Below are positions 33,866-41,838 of a DNA stretch of 45,486 bases, piece after piece. Position 1 is the first letter of the stretch, and the number at the start of each line of letters is the position of its first letter. The translations under genes and the position numbers were made by a program. The notes below the pieces were generated by a model. It ran no database searches, was not told the origin of the DNA, and was given only the letters and a program-made list of their open reading frames with translations. Location of the stretch: assembly GCA_002317155.1 (NCBI GenBank), contig DCIR01000046.1:560-46045 (forward strand), written 5' to 3'. The DNA is from Lachnospiraceae bacterium UBA1721. Lineage in GTDB: Bacteria > Bacillota > Clostridia > Lachnospirales > Lachnospiraceae.

Positions 33866-34270
33866 CTAATCCGGTTCACACATCATTGCCACATTCACAA
33901 TATGAGCAATGTTCTGGTCTCCGGCATACATACTTTTATCCGCAAAATCATTCGTGACCGGAAGCCACTCCAAAGGATTAACTTCCTCTATGATTTCGAC
34001 TTTTCCTTTTAGCTGACCTACATACAATTCAAGCACAAAATCACGCATATAATATGTGATATCCATAAAGTGCTTCAAATTGATATCAGCCTTCGAAATC
34101 CCGGTCTCCTCCAGCAGTTCACGATACGCCGCATCAAGGGAGCCCTCATCAGGCTCAATCTTACCACCGGGGAAATTGTACAGTCCCTTATACGGATCCT
34201 TTATTCTTTTGCAGAACAGAATATTTTGCTTTTCCGCATCAAATACAACCACGCAATTGTATTTTTTCAA
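33866..34270 (-). CDS. Nudix hydrolase
   Basis: A 134-residue Nudix protein. The box GKIEPDEGSLDAAYRELLEE followed by TGI matches G-x5-E-x7-RE-U-xEE-x-G-U exactly. The start is TTG at 34270, nine bases after GGGGAGG, and no better ATG lies nearby. It would hydrolyse a nucleoside diphosphate derivative; the VVVFDAEKQNILFCKRIKD start and the lack of extra domains suggest a MutT/YtkD-like general pyrophosphohydrolase. It lies 20 bases upstream of the deacetylase on the same strand. Confidence 0.93.
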   Translation of the reverse strand: MKKYNCVVVFDAEKQNILFCKRIKDPYKGLYNFPGGKIEPDEGSLDAAYRELLEETGISKADINLKHFMDITYYMRDFVLELYVGQLKGKVEIIEEVNPLEWLPVTNDFADKSMYAGDQNIAHIVNVAMMCEPD

Positions 34271-34306
34271 AGCCGATTTCCTCCCCGCATGTTATATTGC
34301 AGTATC

Positions 34307-34909
34307 TTACTGAACCTCTACCAGCTCAATCTTAAAGTTCAATTCTTTTCCTGCCATCTCATGGTTGGCATCAAAGGTAATAGTCTTATCATCCTTGGCA
34401 ACAATTCTTACAGGAATAGGTCTTCCGTACATATCCTGAAGATATGCTTCTTCTCCTACGGAAAGAGCCTCTGAGCCGGGAAGTTCTGCTATTTCTACCG
34501 TGAAAATAGCATCCGGATCAGATTCTCCGTATGCCTCATCGGGCATCAGATGAATGTTTACAATCTCTCCAACTTCCATATTGGCAACAGCTTTATCAAA
34601 GCCGATAATCATCTGTCCTGCTCCACATACAAACTCAAGAGGCTCTCCTCTTCCATATGAAGAATCAAACACTGTTCCGTCATTAAAGGTTCCCTCGTAG
34701 TGAGCTTTTACCCTCTTTCCAACATTCTTACCGTCAAATGAAGGTTTTGCATGGCAACCACCGCAGCCACCTGAGCCACAACCGCCATCAGAATTACCAC
34801 AGCTGCCTGAACCTCCGCAACCACCTTCTCCACAAGCTCCGCAAGGCTCTCCTTCACTGCAACCACAACCCTGTACTTCACTGTTCTCAAAAGTCTCATC
34901 CATATTCAT
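34307..34909 (-). CDS. slyD: SlyD-type FKBP prolyl isomerase with N-terminal Cys-rich region
   Basis: A 200-residue protein. Residues 12-53 are Gly/Cys-rich with nine cysteines (15, 17, 23, 26, 31, 37, 44, 49, 52) and a His. From about residue 60 it is an FKBP of the SlyD type, with KAHYEGTFNDGTVFDSSYGR, GAGQMIIGFDKAV, and the insert-in-flap region VGEEAYLQDMYGRPIPVRIV. SlyD proteins are peptidyl-prolyl isomerases and chaperones that also deliver nickel. In Escherichia coli the metal-binding region is at the C-terminus, whereas here it precedes the catalytic domain. GGAGG lies seven bases before the ATG. Cytoplasmic; metal binding is likely. Confidence 0.9.
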   Translation of the reverse strand: MNMDETFENSEVQGCGCSEGEPCGACGEGGCGGSGSCGNSDGGCGSGGCGGCHAKPSFDGKNVGKRVKAHYEGTFNDGTVFDSSYGRGEPLEFVCGAGQMIIGFDKAVANMEVGEIVNIHLMPDEAYGESDPDAIFTVEIAELPGSEALSVGEEAYLQDMYGRPIPVRIVAKDDKTITFDANHEMAGKELNFKIELVEVQ

Positions 34910-34984
34910 TACTTATCCTCCGATTGAATTATTAATAACGGTATCTATTCGAGCACACGTTTTCACTTAGCTCGTTATTCATAA

Positions 34985-35014
34985 CAAAATAAAGGGGCTG
35001 CCGTAACAGCCCCT
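34985..35014 (-). terminator. Terminator of the EAL gene
   Basis: AGGGGCTG (34993-35000) pairs perfectly with 35007-35014 around CCGTAA. Leftward it is followed by TTTATTTTG. It stops the EAL gene that ends at 35025. Confidence 0.85.
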
Positions 35015-35024
35015 AACTAATCAA

Positions 35025-35732
35025 TTAAGCAGGTCTGGCGAGGTAATATCCTTGGAACAAATCTGCTCCGAGTCCTACCAGATACTCAAATTCTTCTTTT
35101 GTCTCTACACCTTCTGCAACAACCAGCTTGTTCATATGATGCAGCTGTTCAATTATATCTCTGCAGTTGGCCTGCTTGTAGACATCTTTATCAACATCCG
35201 AAATCAACGATCTGTCCAGCTTAACGATGTCCGGATTAAGGAACTCTACCTTATCCATATCGTTAATGCCCGTTCCGTAGTCATCCAAAGATATCATATT
35301 GTCCATATATCTGACGCTCTCATTCTTCATAGCCCATTTCTTTACAGAAAGGCTCGGATATTCCAGCATCTCTATGATCATTCGTCCTCTGATGTCATCA
35401 CCGAAGTAGTCTCTGAACACCTCAGCTTCTTCGATAGCCATACAGTCAGAAGGGAATGAATTGATCGAAATCTTTTCAGTATATCCTCTGAGTGTATATG
35501 CCTGCATAGCACCGAAAAATGTTGCTATTTCAATGACATGCAGTTTATCCATCTTTTCATACTTGGCAATCAAATCAGTGACAGACATTTCCTTGGGACG
35601 CATTAACGCCTCGCGGGCATATATAGTCTTCCCATCCTTCAAAAAGATAGGCTGAAATACATAGTCAATATTAAGTTGTGAAAGCGCCTCCAGGATATCC
35701 TCCGAGAGAGCTAAATGATCGTACAATATCAT
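35025..35732 (-). CDS. Stand-alone EAL domain protein
   Basis: A 235-residue protein consisting only of an EAL domain. It has FQPIF, REALMRP, SINSFPS, IIEMLEYP, LDDYGTGIND, DIVKLDRSLI, VVAEGVETKEEF and FQGYYLARPA, so the main metal and substrate residues are present although several flanking positions differ from typical enzymes. It is probably an active c-di-GMP phosphodiesterase, or possibly a c-di-GMP effector. No membrane span or sensor domain is seen. It has its own terminator and no co-directional neighbour nearby, so it looks monocistronic. Confidence 0.9.
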   Translation of the reverse strand: MILYDHLALSEDILEALSQLNIDYVFQPIFLKDGKTIYAREALMRPKEMSVTDLIAKYEKMDKLHVIEIATFFGAMQAYTLRGYTEKISINSFPSDCMAIEEAEVFRDYFGDDIRGRMIIEMLEYPSLSVKKWAMKNESVRYMDNMISLDDYGTGINDMDKVEFLNPDIVKLDRSLISDVDKDVYKQANCRDIIEQLHHMNKLVVAEGVETKEEFEYLVGLGADLFQGYYLARPA

Positions 35733-36053
35733 TTTGACGCACTCCTATAACCTAAACTTATAACTATATTATCAGTAAATTGGTCAAATTGCCACTAAAT
35801 TATCTGATAAAATAAACATAATTATCTTTTCTGGGAGCCGGCTCATTTGCAGGTGATGCAGCATTCATAAGATTTCCCATAACAATTGAAAGGTTAATCT
35901 ACCTTCACTACTTGACCATCCTTCTCCATTACATTTATTTGTCGGTCAAAAGCTATGAATCTCATAATATTCACGTTTACGACTATAATACAACGTAACT
36001 GAGCTATATTCTCCTAATCCATTTCACAAAAATACATTATTTTACATCCTGCG
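35733..36053. other. 321-base intergenic region
   Basis: No supported gene is seen. TTATCAG (35769-35775) and CTGATAA (35804-35810) form a perfect 7-bp inverted repeat, 28 bases apart, just upstream of the EAL gene, and could be an operator. A 26-codon minus-strand open frame (35800-35880, MGNLMNAASPANEP...) lacks a ribosome site. The rest is AT-rich. Confidence 0.5.
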
Positions 36054-36506
36054 TTATAACATATTTTTGTATTCTTTATACTCCGAGAAAATCTCCTCAG
36101 TATATCCAAGAGACAGGAATACCTTTTGCGAAGGAATATTTTCTGTTTTAACCTGTGCCACCAGACAACTTACCATTGGATAATCATCCGCTACCTTATC
36201 GGCCACTAAGTTCAGCAGCCGCTTTCCATATCCCCTATTTCTATAGCTTTTATCTATAAAATAAGAAATCAGAGCATCCTGCTCTTCCACGTCTAATCGA
36301 CATTGACCAACAGGGGTATCGTCACACATCAAAACATATATTGATGTATCATCTGAATTTAATTTTTTCTCATACCATCTGCAATGATCTTCGTAAGCAA
36401 TCTTCTGAGGATTAAAAGAAAATCTTCTCTCATCATCGTCATTTGCCCAATTGAAAATCAAATCCACATCATTTTTTGTAGCTTCGCGTAAATACAAATT
36501 ATCCAT
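36054..36506 (-). CDS. GNAT acetyltransferase, PseH-like position
   Basis: A 150-residue GNAT protein with the acetyl-CoA loop RNRGYGKRLL and typical strands (DALISYFIDKSY, SCLVAQVKTENIPSQKVFLSLGY). The TTG immediately before the ATG is in frame; the ATG is taken. It is the last gene of the nonulosonic-acid operon, 11 bases after the PIG-L gene. PseH-type GNATs acetylate the C4 amino group of the sugar nucleotide in pseudaminic acid synthesis, and the NWANDDDERRFSFN opening is like that group. Assignment as PseH is therefore reasonable, but acetylation of another amino sugar cannot be excluded. Confidence 0.82.
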   Translation of the reverse strand: MDNLYLREATKNDVDLIFNWANDDDERRFSFNPQKIAYEDHCRWYEKKLNSDDTSIYVLMCDDTPVGQCRLDVEEQDALISYFIDKSYRNRGYGKRLLNLVADKVADDYPMVSCLVAQVKTENIPSQKVFLSLGYTEEIFSEYKEYKNML

Positions 36507-36517
36507 CAACTCACCGA

Positions 36518-37201
36518 CTAACGAATTACTCGCAATGTTTCAAATGCCTCTACATACTTTTTGCCTGTCACTGCGCCCCATCTCTTGGCACAGATTTCCA
36601 GATTTTCCAGCGATCTGGGATGAGGGAATTCACAAAGTTCAGACTTATAATGCTTCATTGCTTCTATTTTTACTTCGAATGTATCCTCTACATCCACAAA
36701 AGTATCAGGGGTAAATGCCTCATCACCATATGAGAAATTCCACTCTGTAGATGACACTGTCTCAAAACAGTAAATCTCTTTTACACAACAGTTATTAACC
36801 GGTCTGGTTCCTGTCATTACAGCGCGGCAGGTATACTGATGATCTACATTCAAATCACCTCTGTGATGAGTATAAATAATGTCAGGCTTAATCTTAGCAA
36901 CATACTTTTCAACAGCTTTGACAATATCAAGCAAATCAACCTGGTCAAATCTGTTATCAGGGAAATTCTCAAAGAAAATATCCTTAAAACCGATTACCTT
37001 TGAAGCCGCAACACTATCCTTATGAAGATCGGCAACTACACTCTGGTCGGTCTCTTCTCTCGTATTTGTTCTTGAGGTCTGGCCTTCTCCTAAGATAAGA
37101 GCGTAAGCCTCATCACCGTTCTTAATATGTTTTGCTATAGTTGCTCCTACTCCGAGAAGCTCATCATCAGGATGTGCAGCCACTACTAAAATTGTACTCA
37201 T
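36518..37201 (-). CDS. PIG-L family deacetylase
   Basis: A 227-residue PIG-L/LmbE-type protein with AAHPDDELLGVG near the N-terminus (zinc ligands His and Asp and the catalytic Asp) and YTHHRGDLNVDHQYT around residue 115, which supplies the third zinc His. These enzymes remove acetyl groups from amino sugars. The ATG shares one base with the stop of the formyltransferase-like gene (TAATG), with GGAG eight bases upstream. In this operon, removal of an N-acetyl group followed by N-formylation of a nonulosonic acid precursor is a coherent inferred scheme. Confidence 0.9.
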   Translation of the reverse strand: MSTILVVAAHPDDELLGVGATIAKHIKNGDEAYALILGEGQTSRTNTREETDQSVVADLHKDSVAASKVIGFKDIFFENFPDNRFDQVDLLDIVKAVEKYVAKIKPDIIYTHHRGDLNVDHQYTCRAVMTGTRPVNNCCVKEIYCFETVSSTEWNFSYGDEAFTPDTFVDVEDTFEVKIEAMKHYKSELCEFPHPRSLENLEICAKRWGAVTGKKYVEAFETLRVIR

Positions 37202-37884
37202 TATTTATTCTCCTTACGTATAACTACTCTTGCAGCCACCTCATCTCCATTGAGCGCTGCATCGGAAAACTCCAAAATGTAATCACCAAACTTTATAAAT
37301 GCGTTGGGATATCCCTCCGCATCCAACATTCTGATAAAGTCATATATAGTCTCGGGAGTCATTGTGGGAAGAAGTTCGCCATCAGCTTTATTTCTTCTCT
37401 TAAATGTAACAACCTCTCCCTCCTGCTCCTTAGGCACTATGTCATCCTTTAGAATCACAGGAATCATTTTGCTGAAAATAATCTCTGAGGCCCTGTCGAA
37501 AATCTCTGTTGCCGATCCGTCCAGATTAAGATCCTCTTTCATATATATAGCGCCGGCATCCATTCCTTCTACTACTCTGATAGCTGATATCTTAGTGTTC
37601 TTGATTCCGCGAACTATCAGATTCTGCAGAGGACTTCCGCCCCTTCCGTATGGTAAATCCGTCATATGAAACACAACGCATTCCCACTTTTCATAAATGC
37701 TCTGAGGGATGTAGTAAGACCAGTGAGGGAAAAATATATAATCCGGTGCGAAGTCATTCACCATCTCCTCAGTGAGTTCGTCCTTTTCGGTTATTAACCT
37801 TATATCATGCTCTTTGTGATTAGTTATAAGCGCATTAGCCCTGTCAATATTCCAGCTTTTATGTGTAGCGATTAAAATCTTCAC
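37201..37884 (-). CDS. Formyltransferase-like protein
   Basis: A 227-residue protein of the formyltransferase fold. The codon GTG at 37884 is eight bases after GGGAG and overlaps the synthase stop as GTGA, so it is taken over an ATG five codons earlier that has no site. Motifs are VVFHMTDLPYGRGGSPLQNL, which replaces the usual NxHxSLLP, and IRVVEGMDAGAIY with the conserved Asp. The Asn of the catalytic triad appears to be Val, while His and Asp are kept. It is too short for Met-tRNA formyltransferase and probably formylates an amino sugar. It sits between the PseI-like and PIG-L genes. Confidence 0.85.
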   Translation of the reverse strand: MKILIATHKSWNIDRANALITNHKEHDIRLITEKDELTEEMVNDFAPDYIFFPHWSYYIPQSIYEKWECVVFHMTDLPYGRGGSPLQNLIVRGIKNTKISAIRVVEGMDAGAIYMKEDLNLDGSATEIFDRASEIIFSKMIPVILKDDIVPKEQEGEVVTFKRRNKADGELLPTMTPETIYDFIRMLDAEGYPNAFIKFGDYILEFSDAALNGDEVAARVVIRKENK

Positions 37885-38909
37885 TCTACCATCTCCCATG
37901 CCATAGGTGTACCAAACTTAATATCCTGCTTAGCTTTTTTACCGAGTATATCTTCCATACAAATAGGAGCCAAACCATAGCTGGGTCTGATAACCTTAAC
38001 GTTTGCCTCAGTAATAATCTCTCCTGCTTTTATATCCTTAGAGCAGAAAATAGAACGTCTGAATTTTAAGTTAGCCAGCTCTCTATCTGAAGGGCCGTAC
38101 TTAACACTTCCCATTGCCAGTTCAACGGTACGAATGTCCTCAACCATCTTTTTGAACTCATGCGGCTCCATAGAGAATGACGAATCGGGATTTTCTACCT
38201 TTCTGCTCACGCAAAAATGCTTCTCGACCACGCGCGCTCCCATGGCAACTGCTGCCACAACGCCCACATTACCCATGCTGTGATCTGATAATCCCACAGG
38301 TACTCCGTACTGCTTTCCCATATCAACCATGGTTCTAAGATTCATATCACCGGTAACTGCGGGATAATCGCTTGAACATTTAAGAAGAACCAGTTCGTTG
38401 TTACCTGTCTGCTTAATAGCATCTACCGCTGCATCTATCTCTTCCTTGGTACCCATTCCGGTTGAAAGGATGATAGGCTTATTCTTGGATGCAACATACT
38501 TAAGAAGCGGAATATCTGTAAGCTCAAATGATGCAATTTTGTAAAATTCAAGTCCTATAGACTCCAGGAAATCAACCGAAGTTTTGTCAAAAGCCGTAGA
38601 CAAAAAATCCAATCCGATTTTCTCGGCTTCTGCCTTAATATCTGCCTGCCACTCCCACGGAGTATATGCCTTTTCATATAAATGATAGAGATTCTCTCCA
38701 TCCCAGGTTCCGCCATCAATATTGAAATATTCATTACTGCAATTGATAGTCATTGTATCCGGAGTATAAGTCTGGATCTTGATGCAATCCGCACCGGACT
38801 CTTTAGCCGCGTGCAAAATCTCCATTGCTCTGTCCTTACTTCCCGCATGATTGCCGGACATCTCCGCAATGACATATACTTTATCGTTTATCTTATCAAG
38901 CAATTTCAT
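37881..38909 (-). CDS. pseI: Pseudaminic acid synthase (NeuB family)
   Basis: A 342-residue NeuB-family synthase. The TIM barrel occupies residues 1-265 (VIAEMSGNHAGSKDRAM, DCIKIQTYTPDTMTIN, YEKAYTPWEWQADI, ILSTGMGT, LLKCSSDYPA, GLSDHS, VEKHF). The SAF/antifreeze-like domain is at about 280-342 (RRSIFCSKDIKAGEII). QTYTPDTMTIN and AYTPWEW are features I associate with PseI rather than sialic acid NeuB. It condenses a 2,4-diacetamido hexose with phosphoenolpyruvate. GGAGG lies seven bases before the ATG. It heads a tight operon of four genes; the pse genes for earlier steps are not here. Confidence 0.9.
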   Translation of the reverse strand: MKLLDKINDKVYVIAEMSGNHAGSKDRAMEILHAAKESGADCIKIQTYTPDTMTINCSNEYFNIDGGTWDGENLYHLYEKAYTPWEWQADIKAEAEKIGLDFLSTAFDKTSVDFLESIGLEFYKIASFELTDIPLLKYVASKNKPIILSTGMGTKEEIDAAVDAIKQTGNNELVLLKCSSDYPAVTGDMNLRTMVDMGKQYGVPVGLSDHSMGNVGVVAAVAMGARVVEKHFCVSRKVENPDSSFSMEPHEFKKMVEDIRTVELAMGSVKYGPSDRELANLKFRRSIFCSKDIKAGEIITEANVKVIRPSYGLAPICMEDILGKKAKQDIKFGTPMAWEMVE

Positions 38910-39002
38910 CGTATCGCCTCCAAAATGAACTCTGTATGTACTTCCGTAATCACATAAAAATACACTTTACATTGTGCTTGATTTCCGTGATTTTTGCAAT
39001 AT

Positions 39003-39037
39003 AAAAAGCCACTTCTTAACTCATCTTAAGAAGTGGC
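39003..39037 (-). terminator. Terminator-like hairpin in the leader of the pseI operon
   Basis: GCCACTTCTTAA (39008-39019) pairs perfectly with 39026-39037 around CTCATC, and leftward it is followed by TTTTTAT. It lies about 95 bases upstream of the synthase start with no gene on the minus strand feeding it. It is therefore a candidate attenuator, or the end of a small RNA. Confidence 0.7.
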
Positions 39038-39128
39038 CGAGACTGCTTTTTACTAAAAATATCTTTTGCCATGCTCTAAAAATTTGTTGTAATTCTATAG
39101 ATTTAACACAAAAATCACAATATCACGA

Positions 39129-39157
39129 TTGAAACGCTGTTCTATATAATATATATT
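39129..39157 (+). promoter_or_regulatory. Promoter of the acidic lipoprotein gene
   Basis: TTGAAA (39129-39134) and TATATT (39152-39157) are separated by 17 bases, about 57 bases before the ATG at 39214. A nearby TATAAT gives an alternative -10. Confidence 0.5.
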
Positions 39158-39213
39158 ATTTGAAGATTTCAATTAATACATAAATATTTATTGAAATAAT
39201 ATGGAGGCAAACA

Positions 39214-40356
39214 ATGAAAAAAAAGCTTGTATTAATTATGGCACTTACTATGATGGTCTCTCTCACCGGCTGTAGCATATTGAGAGATTATAGTGAAACT
39301 AACCAGGAAGATGATTCAGATGATGACGACGATGACGATGATAAGGATGAAGACGGCGGCAGCAGCTCATCCGGCAACAGTGGAGCAGGTTCTTCATCAT
39401 TCACCATTAAAGACGATGAAGATGGATATGCAACCTTCAGCATTTCTGTAACCGAGCCTATCGATTGTGATTCATGGCTTGGCCTTTGCACAGAGGGCGA
39501 GTACTTGTATGAACGCGACGCCGATGAATACGATGTTACTTATACATATCCTGAAAATTATTTCGACGATAATGCCAATCCACAGGCAGGTCCCTACACT
39601 TATGTACTTGACTATGGTTACCTTGATGAAGATGATTACACACTTGTTCTCACCAACACAGACGTCGACGGATTTGTTATTTTCTATGTTCCCTGCACTA
39701 TTAAAAATGATGAACTCATAGTCAAGGACGATGAAATCGTGTACAACTCACGTCCCAGTGATATCGATCCTGTAGATAATGGAAGTGATATTTACGGCGG
39801 CACAACAAATCCTATTGACGATCCCGGACAGATCGACTATCCCGACACAGGTGACGACGGAAGCTCCGGTATCGATGACGGTAGTGTAGGCGGTGGAGAT
39901 ACATATACTGATCCTTCAGATGATTACGTATCCGATCCTCTTGAGTTTGCTGAAGTCAATTATGAAATAATGAGCCCTTACGACGCTGTAGGCGTATCTA
40001 TTCCCAACGATACTTTGGTTCTTAAATATGTAGGAACCGAGAATACATTTGGTGAATCTGAACTCTATTATGTATTAGGCGGATTTTATGAGAACGGTGA
40101 TGTTAACTGGTTAACCGGAACCAGCCGCCTCTGGTATTTCTTCGACAGTGAAGAATCATATACTATGGCCTTCGAAATGGCTATGCTCAACGATGATTTG
40201 ATTATTAAGGATTACAATCCTGTATCTCATTACTTCTCAGTAATCTACTTCTTTATGAACGATTGGGAAACATATGACGGTATCGTGGAATCTGTTGATG
40301 CAGGCATTATTCCTGAGGATATGCAGCCCAGCCCTGACTATGTTGTTGTAAAATAA
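39214..40356 (+). CDS. Acidic lipoprotein of unknown function
   Basis: A 380-residue lipoprotein with signal peptide 1-19 and lipobox SLTGC (Cys20). A run of eight Asp with flanking Asp/Glu lies at about 33-47, then a Ser/Gly linker. Residues 62-178 are a beta-rich domain (YATFSISVTEPIDCDSWLGL). A second acidic Gly/Asp/Pro-rich linker follows, and then a C-terminal domain (LYYVLGGFYENGDVNWLTG). Both the Asp run and the linkers suggest Ca2+ or wall interaction. GGAGG precedes the ATG. It is monocistronic, with its own promoter and a shared terminator. No family is recognised. Confidence 0.87.
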   Translation: MKKKLVLIMALTMMVSLTGCSILRDYSETNQEDDSDDDDDDDDKDEDGGSSSSGNSGAGSSSFTIKDDEDGYATFSISVTEPIDCDSWLGLCTEGEYLYERDADEYDVTYTYPENYFDDNANPQAGPYTYVLDYGYLDEDDYTLVLTNTDVDGFVIFYVPCTIKNDELIVKDDEIVYNSRPSDIDPVDNGSDIYGGTTNPIDDPGQIDYPDTGDDGSSGIDDGSVGGGDTYTDPSDDYVSDPLEFAEVNYEIMSPYDAVGVSIPNDTLVLKYVGTENTFGESELYYVLGGFYENGDVNWLTGTSRLWYFFDSEESYTMAFEMAMLNDDLIIKDYNPVSHYFSVIYFFMNDWETYDGIVESVDAGIIPEDMQPSPDYVVVK

Positions 40357-40376
40357 TCCTCGATAAACAAAAAACT

Positions 40377-40403
40377 AAAGCCTCCCAAATCGGGAGGCTT
40401 TTT
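40377..40403. terminator. Bidirectional terminator
   Basis: AAAGCCTCCC (40377-40386) pairs perfectly with 40392-40401 around AAATC, with T-runs on both strands. It serves the convergent lipoprotein and radical SAM genes. Confidence 0.88.
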
Positions 40404-40414
40404 GAATGTTTTCT

Positions 40415-41026
40415 TTATTCTTTTACCAGATAATCAAATACATTTATCTTTGTAAATCCCATATCTTTCAATGTCTCTACGGATGCTTCTATATCTTCTT
40501 TCTGAGTGTACTTTGGTATGTTAGGAACCTTAATAGTACATTTATTTTGAAGACCATTATCTATGATATATTTGAGCCAATGTAATGTGTTGGTATTATC
40601 CAAGCCCGTATATTTTCTATATATCGCAGGATTCATTGACTTGATATCAATAATCAGTTCATTGGCACCATCAAGCACCTTCGCAACAGTCTCTGCATCA
40701 TGATTCAGTGAAGTCTCTAAAACCACTGAAACATCATCCGGCTTGATAGCCATAAATTCCACAAGCGCCTCGCTATGAAGTAACGGTTCCCCGCCTCCAA
40801 AAGTAATGCCGCCTCCTGTTGAAGCAAAATAACAGTAATCTATCATCGCTTTTTCCAACAGCTTCTCGGGTGGACATGGCACACTCTTATGGGCGCTCAA
40901 TACATCCTTATTGATACAGTATTCGCACTTAAGGGGACAACCGGCCAACGCCACCAGCGTAGTGACTCCGTTTCCGTCTGTCGTAAGTCTATGACGACTG
41001 ACTGATATTACATTTAATACCGCCAC
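40415..41026 (-). CDS. Radical SAM activase-like enzyme, partner of the Cys-motif protein
   Basis: A 203-residue radical SAM protein with GTG start six bases after AGGAG. The Fe-S motif is C30-x3-C34-x2-C37 in GCPLKCEYC, followed by GGGITFGGGEPLLHSEAL for SAM binding. Later segments VVLETSLN, ELIIDIKSMNPAIYRKYTG and IKVPNIP match the PflA/NrdG activase type. No glycyl radical enzyme gene is in the window. It lies 35 bases downstream of the Cys-motif, acidic-tail protein gene and ends at a shared terminator, so the two form a small operon. Modification of that neighbour is a testable idea. Confidence 0.87.
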   Translation of the reverse strand: MAVLNVISVSRHRLTTDGNGVTTLVALAGCPLKCEYCINKDVLSAHKSVPCPPEKLLEKAMIDYCYFASTGGGITFGGGEPLLHSEALVEFMAIKPDDVSVVLETSLNHDAETVAKVLDGANELIIDIKSMNPAIYRKYTGLDNTNTLHWLKYIIDNGLQNKCTIKVPNIPKYTQKEDIEASVETLKDMGFTKINVFDYLVKE

Positions 41027-41061
41027 ACTATTCTCCTATTCACTAACCGCACAGATTATTA

Positions 41062-41721
41062 TCAATCAGACTCCATCATAAACATCTGATCCAATAAAGC
41101 ATCTATATCCTGTCTGCTTCTCTCCTCAGGCTCATATGACTTATTAACTACGCCACCATTACCATCACCTGAAGGATCATAGGCTATATCACCCTCTATT
41201 GTATAAGCCTCAATTTCCCCTTCGGTATAATAATCAATCGGGTCATATTCCGGCGGTTCAGCAACACCTTCTGTATATATAATATCATTCGGATCATTCA
41301 CCGAGTTGTTCTCAGGATTTTCCCAAGGCTTATTCTGATTCTCCTTAGGATCACACCAATTACCACTACCGCCTGGTTCATTATCTACCGGTTCAGCTAT
41401 ATCACCTTCAATGGTTTCAATAACATTATTACCTTCCGGTTCATAAGGCTGAGCTTCGCCCTCAAGATCATTACTTGATCCCAATCCCGGTCCTGCACAT
41501 GCTGATAAACTAAGTGCTATTCCTACCGCACCGCCAACTGCAAGTGCTTTTCTCTTCAGAAGCTCTGCATTTAACTGCACTTCTTCGGCCTTACATTTAG
41601 GGCAAGTACCCTTACATGGTCCGGTGTAAGTACATTCGCGCTGATGTAAATCAATTCCCAACGACTCAGCCTGTTTTCTTCTGATTTCCTTTAATACTTT
41701 ACATTTTTCCCTGCCTGTCAT
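41062..41721 (-). CDS. Cys-motif protein with membrane segment and acidic repetitive tail
   Basis: A 219-residue protein with GGAGGAG before its ATG. Residues 1-55 are a small domain with C7, C30, C36, C40 and C43 (ECTYTGPCKGTCPKCKAEEV), likely metal or Fe-S binding. Residues about 59-75 are hydrophobic and end in a lipobox-like LSAC (Cys75). The remaining 140 residues are acidic, Pro/Asn/Tyr-rich and disordered-looking, with repeated units TIEGDIAEP, YTEGVAEP, YTEGEIEAY and TIEGDIAYDP. From memory, similar N-terminal domains occur in other gut Clostridia with variable tails. It may be a substrate of the downstream radical SAM enzyme; no function is established. Confidence 0.82.
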   Translation of the reverse strand: MTGREKCKVLKEIRRKQAESLGIDLHQRECTYTGPCKGTCPKCKAEEVQLNAELLKRKALAVGGAVGIALSLSACAGPGLGSSNDLEGEAQPYEPEGNNVIETIEGDIAEPVDNEPGGSGNWCDPKENQNKPWENPENNSVNDPNDIIYTEGVAEPPEYDPIDYYTEGEIEAYTIEGDIAYDPSGDGNGGVVNKSYEPEERSRQDIDALLDQMFMMESD

Positions 41722-41838
41722 AATACATCTCCTCCATAAAATACAACATGAGTTACACGCTATATTAATATAGACAGCTTTTTAACGAAAATATTTGATT
41801 AATCTATTTACTAATTTAAGCAATAAAATCTGCCGCAC

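Larger units (their letters stand above)
38910..39213. other. 304-base divergent intergenic region
   Basis: This lies between the synthase operon (leftward) and the acidic lipoprotein gene (rightward). It contains the hairpin at 39003-39037 and a promoter for the lipoprotein at 39129-39157. The remainder is AT-rich with no coding signal. Confidence 0.6.

Noticed and set aside
34708..34899. Alternative frames over the Cys/Gly-rich start of the SlyD-like gene
   Set aside because: They arise from GGC/TGT-rich repetitive codons. The SlyD frame has a good ribosome site and continues into the FKBP domain.
35800..35880. 26-codon minus-strand frame MGNLMNAASPANEP...
   Set aside because: It has an ATG but no ribosome site, no promoter and no recognised similarity. 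It could be a remnant or chance.
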